A stretch of 64,000 nt of DNA. It comes from Xylanimonas ulmi. Lineage in GTDB: Bacteria > Actinomycetota > Actinomycetes > Actinomycetales > Cellulomonadaceae. Below, piece by piece: positions 51,059-59,860 of the stretch. The notes beneath the pieces were generated by a model. It made no database searches. It was not told the origin of the DNA and worked only from the letters and a program-made list of their open reading frames with translations. How positions within the stretch are numbered: the stretch's first letter is position 1; each line of letters starts with the position of its first letter. The position numbers and the translations under genes are program-made. The stretch is taken from positions 2,232,001-2,296,000 of the forward strand of contig NZ_SGWX01000001.1 of the NCBI RefSeq assembly GCF_004216535.1, read 5' to 3'.

Positions 51059-51736
51059 TCACCGATCGCGCGACCCCGGGATCCGCGCCGTGAGCAGGAA
51101 GAGGCTCATCGGCGTCAGCCCCACGCTCGTGTACCGCTCGCCGCGCCACGCGTCCTCGACCGCGAGGTCGGCGTAGCCGTGCCCCGCGAGCAGGTCGGCG
51201 AGCGCGCCGCGCTCGAACCCGTCGTGGCCGTCGAACGACGGGTGGTCGCGGTGGAACGCGCCGCCGTCGGCGTCGAGGTCGGCGACGAACAGCCGCCCGC
51301 CCGGGGCCACGCGTGCGACGGCGTCGGCGACGGCGTCGAGGTCGCGGATGTGGTGCCAGGACATGCTGGAGACGACGACGTCGGCGTGCAGGTCGGCGGG
51401 AACCTCCCGCGTCAGGTCCACCTCACGCACCTCGACGCGTGGGTGGCCTTGCGCGGCGGCGCGCGCGGCGCCGAGCGCGTCCGGGTCGACGTCGGCCAGC
51501 ACGACGCGCGCGAACGTGTCGGTCAGGCGCAGGCCCACGTGCCCCGGACCACAGCCGTAGTCGAGCGCCGTCCACGCGGATGCGGCGGCGCCGAGGTGGG
51601 CGCGCACGCCGGCGGCGATCGCGTCCGAACGGCGCGCTCCGGCGCGCTCGTTGTGGGCCAGGTGCTCCTCGGGCAGCGGGTGGGCGCCGGGCAGCGGGTG
51701 GGAACCGGGCAGCGGGTGCTCGTGCGACGGCGTCAC
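51059..51736 (-). CDS. Class I SAM-dependent methyltransferase with His-Pro-Leu-Pro repeats
   Basis: 225 residues. Motif I WTALDYGCGPGHVGLRLTD (SAM-binding GxGxG region), motif II VVLADVDPDALGAARAAA, and VVVSSMSWHHIRDLDAVADAVARVAPGGRLFVADLD. Ends with TSVGLTPMSLFLLTARI. This is a methyltransferase-25/11-type enzyme with unknown substrate. GTG 51736 (VTPSHEHP) is chosen with GAGG upstream. Its N-terminus has three tandem HPLPGX units (18-bp DNA repeats) that are unlike anything in the family core. It interrupts the usual DUF501-ppx adjacency. Confidence 0.82.
   Translation of the reverse strand: MTPSHEHPLPGSHPLPGAHPLPEEHLAHNERAGARRSDAIAAGVRAHLGAAASAWTALDYGCGPGHVGLRLTDTFARVVLADVDPDALGAARAAAQGHPRVEVREVDLTREVPADLHADVVVSSMSWHHIRDLDAVADAVARVAPGGRLFVADLDADGGAFHRDHPSFDGHDGFERGALADLLAGHGYADLAVEDAWRGERYTSVGLTPMSLFLLTARIPGSRDR
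51671..51724 (-). repeat. Three 18-bp coding repeats at the start of the methyltransferase gene
   Basis: Units at 51671-51688, 51689-51706 and 51707-51724 share GGGCAGCGGGTG and differ only in the last six bases. They encode HPLPGS, HPLPGA and HPLPEE on the minus strand, close to the start codon at 51736, so repeat-number changes would alter the protein start without a frameshift. Confidence 0.85.
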
Positions 51737-51743
51737 GTCGGCC

Positions 51744-52349
51744 TCAGCACGTGCAGCGGTCGCGCCGCCACGCGTCCGCGACGAGGGCGAGGGCCTCGTC
51801 GCCCAGCGGGTTGACGCCCGGGCGCGCGAGGGCATGGGCCATGAGCACGTGCAGGCACTTGACGCGTGTGGGCATTCCGCCGGCCGAGATGCCGTCGATC
51901 TCCTCGACGTGGCCCAGCTCCTCGCGGTCGGCGAGGTAGGACTCGTGGGCGCGCCGATAGGCCGCGGCGAGCTCGGCGTCCTCGACCAGGCGCTGCGACA
52001 TCTGCCTCATCACCCCGCGCGCCTCCAGCGTCGAGGCCGCAGCCACCGCGCCCGGGTGCGTGAGGTAGTACGTCGTGGGGAACGGCGTGCCGTCGGGCAG
52101 GCGTGGGACGGTGCGCGCCACGAGCGGGCGGCCGCACACGCACCGCGCCGCGATGCCGGCGACGCCGCGCGCCGGGCGACCGAGCTGCTGCGCGAGGGTG
52201 TCCAGGTCGGCGGGACTCGCCTCGGCCGGATCCGCGGGGACGGGGTAGGCGACCACGGCGATCGAGGGGACCTCGCCCGAGCCGCCGGATTCGGCGCCGG
52301 GGGTCGCGCTGGGGGTGGTGGGGCCGGGGGTCGCGGGGCCGTTGCTCAC
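51744..52349 (-). CDS. DUF501-family protein
   Basis: 201 residues, soluble. After a disordered Pro/Thr/Gly-rich start comes the DUF501 domain: DTLAQQLGRPARGVAGIAARCVCGRPLVARTVPRLPDGTPFPTTYYLTHPGAV, EEIDGISAGGMPTRVKCLHVLMAHALA, NPLGDEALAL. Cys-x-Cys at CVC, C in KCLH and the ending CTC could bind metal. Function unknown. It is a steady neighbour of ftsB/divIC and ppx in actinobacteria, as here. GTG 52349 overlaps the ftsB stop by four bases. Confidence 0.9.
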   Translation of the reverse strand: MSNGPATPGPTTPSATPGAESGGSGEVPSIAVVAYPVPADPAEASPADLDTLAQQLGRPARGVAGIAARCVCGRPLVARTVPRLPDGTPFPTTYYLTHPGAVAAASTLEARGVMRQMSQRLVEDAELAAAYRRAHESYLADREELGHVEEIDGISAGGMPTRVKCLHVLMAHALARPGVNPLGDEALALVADAWRRDRCTC

Positions 52350-53149
52350 TGCCCGATTGTCTCAGACGGCGCCTCGCCGTCGAAGTCGCCAGGTGCGCCG
52401 TCATCGGCGGCGCCGTCCTCAGCGCCGTCCGCGGACTCGTCCTCAGCGCCGTCCTGCCCCGCGGCGCGCGCCGGGCCGTCCGCGACCTGGACCGAGTCCC
52501 ACACCTGCGCGTACCAGGGCGCGTCGGAGCCGGCCTGCGTGCCGACCACGCCGGCGTCGACGGGCTTGCCGGTCGACGGATCGACGTCGTCGACCACCGT
52601 GTCGCCGCCGATGGTGCGCCACACGTGGTCGCCCGGCATGACGAACTGCAGCTTGCCGCGGGCCTGACCCTCGATGTACGCCGGATCGTCCCACCGGTCG
52701 AGCTGCTGTTGCAGGTGGTCGGCCTCGGCCTGCCGCTCGCTGAGCTCGCCGCGCAGCTGATGCAGCTCCATCGACTGCTGGACCGCGGCGTGGACGGTCG
52801 GCACCAGCAGCACCGCGGCGATGAGCACCACGACCGACAGGACCAGGAGGCGAACGGTCAGCACCTCGGGGAGCACCAGCCCGTTGTGCGCCCGTCGGCG
52901 CGCGTCGCGGTCGGGCCCGCCCGGCCGGTTGAGGATCGCCCGTGCCCCGGCGCCGCGGGCCGACGCCGGCACCGACCCGTTGGCGGTCACGCGTGGACGC
53001 GGGGTGGCCGGACGCGCCGCGGCGCCGCGTCCCGCCGTCTTCGGCTGCGACGGCGCGCGGCCCGCGGTTCGGCCCGGGGCGCCCCCGCGCGCTCCGGGCC
53101 GCGATGCCGGGCGCGGGGCGGAGGGCGAGACAGGACGACGAGCAGCCAC
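52346..53149 (-). CDS. Septum formation initiator (FtsB/DivIC family)
   Basis: About 267 residues from GTG 53149. A long basic, Pro/Arg/Gly-rich cytoplasmic part (about 90 residues, cytoplasmic side) leads to one membrane helix (TVRLLVLSVVVLIAAVLLVPTVHA), then a coiled coil (SMELHQLRGELSERQAEADHLQQQLDRW) and the family-typical DDPAYIEGQARGKLQFVMPGD. An Asp/Glu-rich tail ends the protein. FtsB/DivIC links FtsL and FtsQ at the septum and regulates septal synthesis. It lies between eno and DUF501 in the usual actinobacterial order. Confidence 0.88.
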   Translation of the reverse strand: MAARRPVSPSAPRPASRPGARGGAPGRTAGRAPSQPKTAGRGAAARPATPRPRVTANGSVPASARGAGARAILNRPGGPDRDARRRAHNGLVLPEVLTVRLLVLSVVVLIAAVLLVPTVHAAVQQSMELHQLRGELSERQAEADHLQQQLDRWDDPAYIEGQARGKLQFVMPGDHVWRTIGGDTVVDDVDPSTGKPVDAGVVGTQAGSDAPWYAQVWDSVQVADGPARAAGQDGAEDESADGAEDGAADDGAPGDFDGEAPSETIGQ

Positions 53150-53330
53150 GCCCTGATTCTGCCGACCCTGTCCCCCGCCTCGGGGGACGCTCCACGGCGC
53201 GCCCCGCGACGAGTCGCACGTCACGGCGCCGGATGGCGCAGGCGGGCGCGCGAACGGCGGCCCGCCCACCCACGGGGCGCAGGGCTCGAAGTCGAGCTCG
53301 CTGCCTCGCGGGCGGGCGGGCCGCCGTCAG

Positions 53331-53386
53331 GTGGTTTCGACAGGCTCAACCACCGGAGGGGGTGGTTGCGACAGGCTCAACCACCG
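53331..53386. repeat. Two dispersed-repeat copies downstream of eno
   Basis: Plus-strand copies at 53331-53355 and 53362-53386, the second with one changed base (TTGCGACAGG). The last copy ends 12 bases before the eno stop. Both face the same way, so they cannot pair with each other. Confidence 0.85.
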
Positions 53387-53397
53387 GGGGGGTTCTC

Positions 53398-54729
<1,332 letters not shown>

Positions 54730-54803
54730 TCAGCGTAGTTGCGTTGTCCGGCCGCGGCGCGTCCGCCCCACGAGCGGGCGACGCTGGACCCACCAGTGGT
54801 CGG

Positions 54804-54812
54804 ACCATAACA
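54804..54812 (-). promoter_or_regulatory. Candidate extended -10 promoter of eno
   Basis: On the minus strand TGTTATGGT is an extended -10 element (TG-N-TATGGT), which would give a leader of about 115 bases before the eno GTG. No clear -35 is seen. The AT-richer patch stands out here. The remainder of the 312-base eno-xylanase gap holds only the xylanase terminator. Confidence 0.35.
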
Positions 54813-54914
54813 CGCGAGGCTTGTCACGACGGGGGCTGACGGCCCATACTGCACGGTTGCCTGTCCCCCGGCGTCCGCGCTGGTGAGAGGCCTGCCAGGA
54901 CCGCTCACGACTGC

Positions 54915-54957
54915 GGCCTGCGGCCTGCGGGACACGGGTTCCCACAGGCCGCAGGCC
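54915..54957 (-). terminator. Terminator hairpin after the first GH10 gene
   Basis: GGCCTGCGGCCTG (54915-54927) and CAGGCCGCAGGCC (54945-54957) are perfect 13-base complements around a 17-base loop. An alternative 10-bp stem can form with a second CTGCGGCCTG at 54911-54920. It lies 37 bases after the xylanase stop on the minus strand. Confidence 0.7.
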
Positions 54958-54993
54958 ACTCGGCGGATCAGGCGGCGCGCACGAGGCGACGCG

Positions 54994-57900
54994 TCACCGC
55001 AGCTGGCACGTCGCGGTGCGCCCGCCACCCGGGAACGAGATCCCGTGGCCGGACGGCGCGCCGTGACCGGTCGGCTTGCCGGGCTTGGACGGCTTGCCAT
55101 GGTCGGACGGCTTGCCATGGTCGGACGGCTTGCCGGGCTTCGACGGCTTGTTCGGCGTCGACGGCTTGCCCGGCTTGTCCTTCACGCTCACCGCGCCCGA
55201 CACCGCCGACACGGGCTCGTAGCCCCGAGCCGTCGCGGTGACCACGACGATCAGCGCGTGTCCGACGTCGGCCTTGGTCGGCGTGTAGGTCGAGCCCGTC
55301 GCCTTGGCCACGTCCTTGCCGTCGCGCTGCCACTGGTAGCGGTAGGTCAGCTTGTCGGGCGAGGCCCACGTCCCCGGGGACGCCGAGAGCGTGGATCCGA
55401 CCTGGGCCTTGCCCGAGATGGCCGGCGCCGTGACGCTCACCCCCGACGCGGTCGCGCCGACGACGGTGACGTCGTCCCAGCCCACGAGCGTGCCGTCGGC
55501 GCGGAACACCGCGACGCGGTGCGCGCCGGGCTCGACGTCGGCGCGCAGCGGCACGGTGGCCTTGCCGTTCTTGCCCACCGTGACCGTGCCGAGCGAGATC
55601 GGGTCGGAGTAGAGCCACACGTCGAGGTCGGCGCTCTTGACGCCGGTGCTCAGCGCGATCGAGCCGCCGGCGCGCACGACGTCGTCGGCCTTGACCTTGC
55701 CGCGGTTGGCCGCGGTGAGCTGGTCGCCGGTGAGCGGGGGCTGCGGCGCCGTCGGCGCCGAGGCCACCAGGTGGCCCACACCCCAGCGGGCGGTGGTCTG
55801 GTAGCCCGTCCCGGTCGGCTCGGCCCACGTGTGCACCGCGTACCGCGCGCCGCCACGCCCGTCGTTGACCTGGAAGTCCAGGCCCTGGAACGTCTCGGCG
55901 CCGCCGAGCGCGACGTCGTCCTGGCCGCCCGACTGACCCCGCAGGGTCACGGCCAGCTCGACGACGTACCCGGTGTCGGTGCGCGTGGTGGCCGAGGTGA
56001 GGCGGGCCGCCTGCGCCCCGGCGTCGCCGGTGCCGAACGAGGTGACGTTGTCCGCCGAGATGCGCATCTGCGCGTCGGTGGGCCCGTACCCGCCCGACTT
56101 GGCGTTGCCCAGGTCAAGGAAGAGCTCGACCGAATCCTGGTTCCAGGGGTCGCCCGAGCTCAGGTCGATGACCGGGTCGGTCACCTCGTACAGCACGTAC
56201 AGGGTGTCGTCGCCCTTCCACAGCGTGCGCACGTCGGCGTAGGCGCCGTCGGCGGCCCCCTCGACGGTCCTGCCGGTGCGCACGACCTGCGCGCGCGACC
56301 AGACGTCGTCGACGACGCCGTCCACGACGGGCGCCTGGTCCGTCGCCTCGGCGACGTCCACCGTCGACAGGTCCTCCAGGAACGTCAGCGTGCCGGTCTC
56401 GCCGGGGCTGTTCCAGGCGCCGACGACGTCGCCGCCGGCCGTGGCGCGCACGTCGAGCTGAGCCGAGTCGCCCGCCACCACGTCGCTGAGCGGCACGTGC
56501 AGCACGGCGCGCCAGCCGTCTCCCGCGTCGTCAAGGACGACGCCCTGCGCGCCGCCCGACACGTCGCCCGCGCGGGTGACGGCGTAGGCGGCGCCGTCGT
56601 AGGACACCTCGACGGCGTCGGAGGAGTCCGAGGCCACCGTGACGAGCAGCGTGAGGTGATCCGGCGTCCAGCGCGGCACGAACGATCCGGCGCTGTTGGT
56701 CAGCTGCTGCGCCGGCAGGTTGCGCCACTCGACGGCGTCGCCGGCCGCCGAGTCGAGCGGCACGTCGCCGCCGAACACGTTGGCCGCGGTGATGAGCGGG
56801 CTCACCTCGCCGCCCGACGCCCCGAAATAGGCCTCCTTGGCCTGCAGTCCCGCGTCGAACAGCAGCGGCGCCTGCGCCGAGCGCCACGACCGGTTGTCGG
56901 TCAGCCCCCAGACCGTGACCGAGTACAGGTCGTCGGCGTGGGCGCGGAAGACGTCGAACGCGTCGGCGTACCAGTGGCCCTGCTGGATGAGGGCCGCCTG
57001 GGTCACCGGGGTCCCCACGGTCACGTCGAGCTCGGTCACCGCCTGGACGACCGGCAGCGAGGAGAACCGGGTCAGCGCCGCGTCGAGCGAGGCGATCGGC
57101 GTGGTCAGCGACGCGTGGAACTGGTGGCCCACGCCGTCGACCGGCACACCCGCCGCCAGCAGGCGCTCGACGAGCGCGTAGTAGCGGTCCTGCTTGCCCT
57201 GCTGCTCGGTGTTGTAGTCGTTGATGAACAGCTTGACGGGGCGGTCGGTCCCGGCCGCGGCGTACTGCTGGTTGAACGCCTCGTCCGCGTAGGCGAACGC
57301 GTCGGCGATGTACTCCTCGCCGAGCACCGCGTACCAGGCGCTGCGGCGCAGGCCGTCGTCGGTGTCCGCGGCGTCCGAGACCACCTCGTTGACGACGTCG
57401 AACGCCACCAGGGGGTTGGTGTCCGAGCCGAACGGGCCGTAGTCGCCCGCGATCGAGGCGGCCACGTCGAAGATGTGCGTGCGCAGGCGCTCGCGCAGGA
57501 ACTGCTGGTCGTCGGGCGACGAGGTCAGCGGCGTGCCGTCGTCCCGCTGGAAGAACCAGTCGGGCGTCTGGCTGTGCCACACCAGCACGTGCCCGTACAG
57601 GCGCAGGTTGTTGGCCTGGGCGAAGTCGAGCAGCGACGTCGCCTCGGGGTTGCGCACGAAGTGGTGGTCGGCGTCGTACCACGCCTCGACCTTCATGTGG
57701 TTCTCGGGCGTGATCTGGTTGAAGTGGTGCAGCAGCAGCTCGGCGGCGTTGCCTGTGGTCTCGCGCGAGTCGATGGCCACGCCCAGGCCCGGGATGTCGA
57801 TGGTGTCCTTGAGCGGGGTCAGCGACGTGTCGACGACCGGAGGCTGCGGCACCCAGACCTTGACCTGGTCGACGAGGAAGGTCGACACGTTCCCGCTGTT

Positions 57901-59382
57901 GTACTTCGTCTCGAAGTACAGCTCGGCCGCCGTGTCGTAGGTCGGCATGGTGAACTGGCCGCCGACCTTGACCCACCCGTCGTTGCGCGCGGTGGTGATG
58001 GCGGCGAGGTTCGAGAACGACTCGGCGCCCGCGCCGTCGGCGCCCGTGCGCACGGTGCGCGCCGACAGCGTCATCTCACCGGCCGGCGCGCCCTCGGCGA
58101 ACCGCACCCACGCCTCGAACTCGAGAGTCGCGCCCGAGACCCCGGCGCCGGTGACGTCGTACTGCAGCCCGTCGCCGTCGGAGTCGCGGCCCGAGACCTG
58201 CGCGGCGCGCGCGGTGTCGTCCGCGCCGCCGGCCACGACGTCGAGCGCGGGCGCGGTGGTGTCGGGTTGACGCGGGGTCCAGCCCTGCGCCGTGGAGTCC
58301 TCGAAGTCGGTGTCGACCAGGACGGTTCCCGGCTCCGGGCCCACCGACGGCGAGCTGGGCGTCGTGACCTCGACGTCGTCGACCAGATAGGTGTAGGAGG
58401 CGAGGCCGGAGATGTCGGCGGTGCCGAGATAGACCTTGGTGGTCGCGGGGTCGGCGTTCGCCGGGACCGTCCACTGCCCCGAGATGGTCGTCCAGCCGTC
58501 GGCCGTGATGGTGGTGTCGCCGATCCAGCCGTAGTTCCCTGAGCCGTCGGCGTCGTGGTAGCTCACCCAGCGCGCGTTCGTCGACGGTGTGCCCTCGGCC
58601 AGGCGCAGGCGCGCCGAGACCGTGTAGGTCGACCCGGGGACGAGCAGGCCCGGGGTGGTCTGCAGGCCCACGTAGTCCGCGGACCGGCCGTTGACGGACA
58701 GCGCGTAGCCGGTGTCCTGCGCAGCGAAGGTCAGTGTGCCGTCGGAGCCGCCCGACTGTGCCAGGCCCGTGCCGAGGGTCTGGTCGTCGAAGTCCGCGGC
58801 GGCGATGGTGGTCGCCGACGACGGCGCGGTGACCTGGACGTCGTCGAGCAGGAAGGAGGCGGTCGCCGAGGCCGACTCGACGTACAGGATCGTGGGGGGC
58901 GTCTCGGGCAGCACGGTGTAGTAGCCGTCGAGCTGGACCCACGCGCTGTCGGTCACGTCGAGCCGCGATCCGACCCACGGGTACTCGTTGGCGGCGCCCG
59001 GCTGGTTCACGCCGAAGTTGAGCTGGGTGGGCGCCTCGCCAGCGGCGAGCTTGACCCAGCCCGTGACGTGGTACTCGCCGCGGGTGAACAGCGTGCTCAC
59101 GTCGACCTGGGCGCCGTTCCACCCGGTGGTCCGGTCGGTGATCTTGAGCGCCTGGGCGCCGGTGTGCGCGTCAGCGTCGAGTGCGGCGCTCGCCCCGCGG
59201 CCGGACCAGGGCGCGGGACTGGCCCCCTCGAAGTCGCTGCTCAGCACGACGGTGTCGGCGGCTGCCGCCGGCGCGCTCGTGGCCACCAGCGCGGTGACCG
59301 CTGCGCTCGCGGCGAGCGCGCCCGCCGTGAGTCCCGCGAGGAGTGCGCGTCCGCGCCCGCCTCGCGCCCGGAAGATTCTCAT
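54994..59382 (-). CDS. Secreted multidomain GH10 endo-1,4-beta-xylanase (complete)
   Basis: 1462 residues. Signal peptide 1-42 (LLAGLTAGALAASAAVTALVATSAPAAAA). Three CBM22/CBM4_9-type domains follow (about 45-185, 195-340, 350-515), then a GH10 domain (about 525-860) with ITPENHMKVEAWYD, GHVLVWHSQTPDWFF, acid/base Glu666 in FDVVNEVVSD and nucleophile Glu784 in AVTELDVTVG. Two CBM9-like regions come next (about 870-1000 and 1010-1200), the second with DGVVDDVWSRAQVV. An Ig-like domain (GSTLSASPGTWASPDKLTYRYQWQRDGK) and a Lys-Pro-Gly/His repeat tail end it. No dockerin or sortase signal. GGGAG precedes ATG 59382. Degrades xylan outside the cell. Confidence 0.95.
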   Translation of the reverse strand: MRIFRARGGRGRALLAGLTAGALAASAAVTALVATSAPAAAADTVVLSSDFEGASPAPWSGRGASAALDADAHTGAQALKITDRTTGWNGAQVDVSTLFTRGEYHVTGWVKLAAGEAPTQLNFGVNQPGAANEYPWVGSRLDVTDSAWVQLDGYYTVLPETPPTILYVESASATASFLLDDVQVTAPSSATTIAAADFDDQTLGTGLAQSGGSDGTLTFAAQDTGYALSVNGRSADYVGLQTTPGLLVPGSTYTVSARLRLAEGTPSTNARWVSYHDADGSGNYGWIGDTTITADGWTTISGQWTVPANADPATTKVYLGTADISGLASYTYLVDDVEVTTPSSPSVGPEPGTVLVDTDFEDSTAQGWTPRQPDTTAPALDVVAGGADDTARAAQVSGRDSDGDGLQYDVTGAGVSGATLEFEAWVRFAEGAPAGEMTLSARTVRTGADGAGAESFSNLAAITTARNDGWVKVGGQFTMPTYDTAAELYFETKYNSGNVSTFLVDQVKVWVPQPPVVDTSLTPLKDTIDIPGLGVAIDSRETTGNAAELLLHHFNQITPENHMKVEAWYDADHHFVRNPEATSLLDFAQANNLRLYGHVLVWHSQTPDWFFQRDDGTPLTSSPDDQQFLRERLRTHIFDVAASIAGDYGPFGSDTNPLVAFDVVNEVVSDAADTDDGLRRSAWYAVLGEEYIADAFAYADEAFNQQYAAAGTDRPVKLFINDYNTEQQGKQDRYYALVERLLAAGVPVDGVGHQFHASLTTPIASLDAALTRFSSLPVVQAVTELDVTVGTPVTQAALIQQGHWYADAFDVFRAHADDLYSVTVWGLTDNRSWRSAQAPLLFDAGLQAKEAYFGASGGEVSPLITAANVFGGDVPLDSAAGDAVEWRNLPAQQLTNSAGSFVPRWTPDHLTLLVTVASDSSDAVEVSYDGAAYAVTRAGDVSGGAQGVVLDDAGDGWRAVLHVPLSDVVAGDSAQLDVRATAGGDVVGAWNSPGETGTLTFLEDLSTVDVAEATDQAPVVDGVVDDVWSRAQVVRTGRTVEGAADGAYADVRTLWKGDDTLYVLYEVTDPVIDLSSGDPWNQDSVELFLDLGNAKSGGYGPTDAQMRISADNVTSFGTGDAGAQAARLTSATTRTDTGYVVELAVTLRGQSGGQDDVALGGAETFQGLDFQVNDGRGGARYAVHTWAEPTGTGYQTTARWGVGHLVASAPTAPQPPLTGDQLTAANRGKVKADDVVRAGGSIALSTGVKSADLDVWLYSDPISLGTVTVGKNGKATVPLRADVEPGAHRVAVFRADGTLVGWDDVTVVGATASGVSVTAPAISGKAQVGSTLSASPGTWASPDKLTYRYQWQRDGKDVAKATGSTYTPTKADVGHALIVVVTATARGYEPVSAVSGAVSVKDKPGKPSTPNKPSKPGKPSDHGKPSDHGKPSKPGKPTGHGAPSGHGISFPGGGRTATCQLR
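55087..55140 (-). repeat. 18-bp coding repeats in the C-terminal tail of the first xylanase
   Basis: GGACGGCTTGCCATGGTC is repeated exactly at 55087-55104 and 55105-55122, with a diverged third unit at 55123-55140. They encode the DHGKPS units of the basic Lys/Pro/Gly/His tail, which might bind the acidic cell surface or polysaccharide (inference). Confidence 0.8.
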
Positions 59383-59452
59383 CTATCGCTCCCTTGCGAC
59401 CGGTCCGCCGTGCGACGGACACTCAGCGGGCACACCTGTGCGCCCCTGGGCG

Positions 59453-59489
59453 AGAGTAGGGTCAGAAAACCTTTTCGACAACGGTTGCC
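59453..59489 (-). promoter_or_regulatory. Promoter of the first xylanase with a LacI-type site over the -35
   Basis: On the minus strand TTGTCG (59476-59481) and TACTCT (59453-59458) are separated by 17 bases, a good actinobacterial promoter with start near 59446. The -35 lies in the near-palindrome read on the plus strand as GACAACGGTTGCC (59477-59489), which shares AACGNTTGC with the sites at GH67 and uxuB. The leader would be about 65 bases. Confidence 0.6.
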
Positions 59490-59860
59490 AGCAGCGTCTC
59501 GGCGTCTGGACGCGGCCCGATCCCCGCGAAACCGCAGCGCACCACGCCCGCGGACCGACTCAGGCCCACCCGGATCTCACCCACACCGCCCCACCGCCCG
59601 GACGCGCGCTTCGACAGCGTCTCGACCTGAGTCGTCGTGGTCGGCGCGGGGGTCGTGGTGCTCGGCTCACGCTCGATGGTCGGCGTGCGCGGGCCCGCAC
59701 CCCGACCGGCGCAGCGGGCGGCGTGGGCGCGGCCCTTCGCTGACGCGCCGCGGCCGCGCCGGCCACGTCCCGCGCGCAGCGCGGTCCGCGGCCGACGCGG
59801 CCACATCGCGAGTGGGGCAAAGGCCCGGGCGGTCCCCCACGAGCCCCTGCCGATCACCCG
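59490..59860. other. Intergenic stretch between the two xylanase genes
   Basis: Upstream of the xylanase promoter region I find no credible gene here: the open frames are arginine- and proline-rich shadows without a ribosome site. GC-rich inverted stretches such as CCGCGGCCGCG near 59748 may help end transcription of the upstream xylanase gene, but no clean terminator stands out. Confidence 0.5.

Noticed and set aside
59462-59857. 131-residue frame in the gap between the two xylanase genes
   Set aside because: Arg/Ala/Pro-rich without motif, lacks a ribosome site, and overlaps the promoter and operator of the first xylanase.
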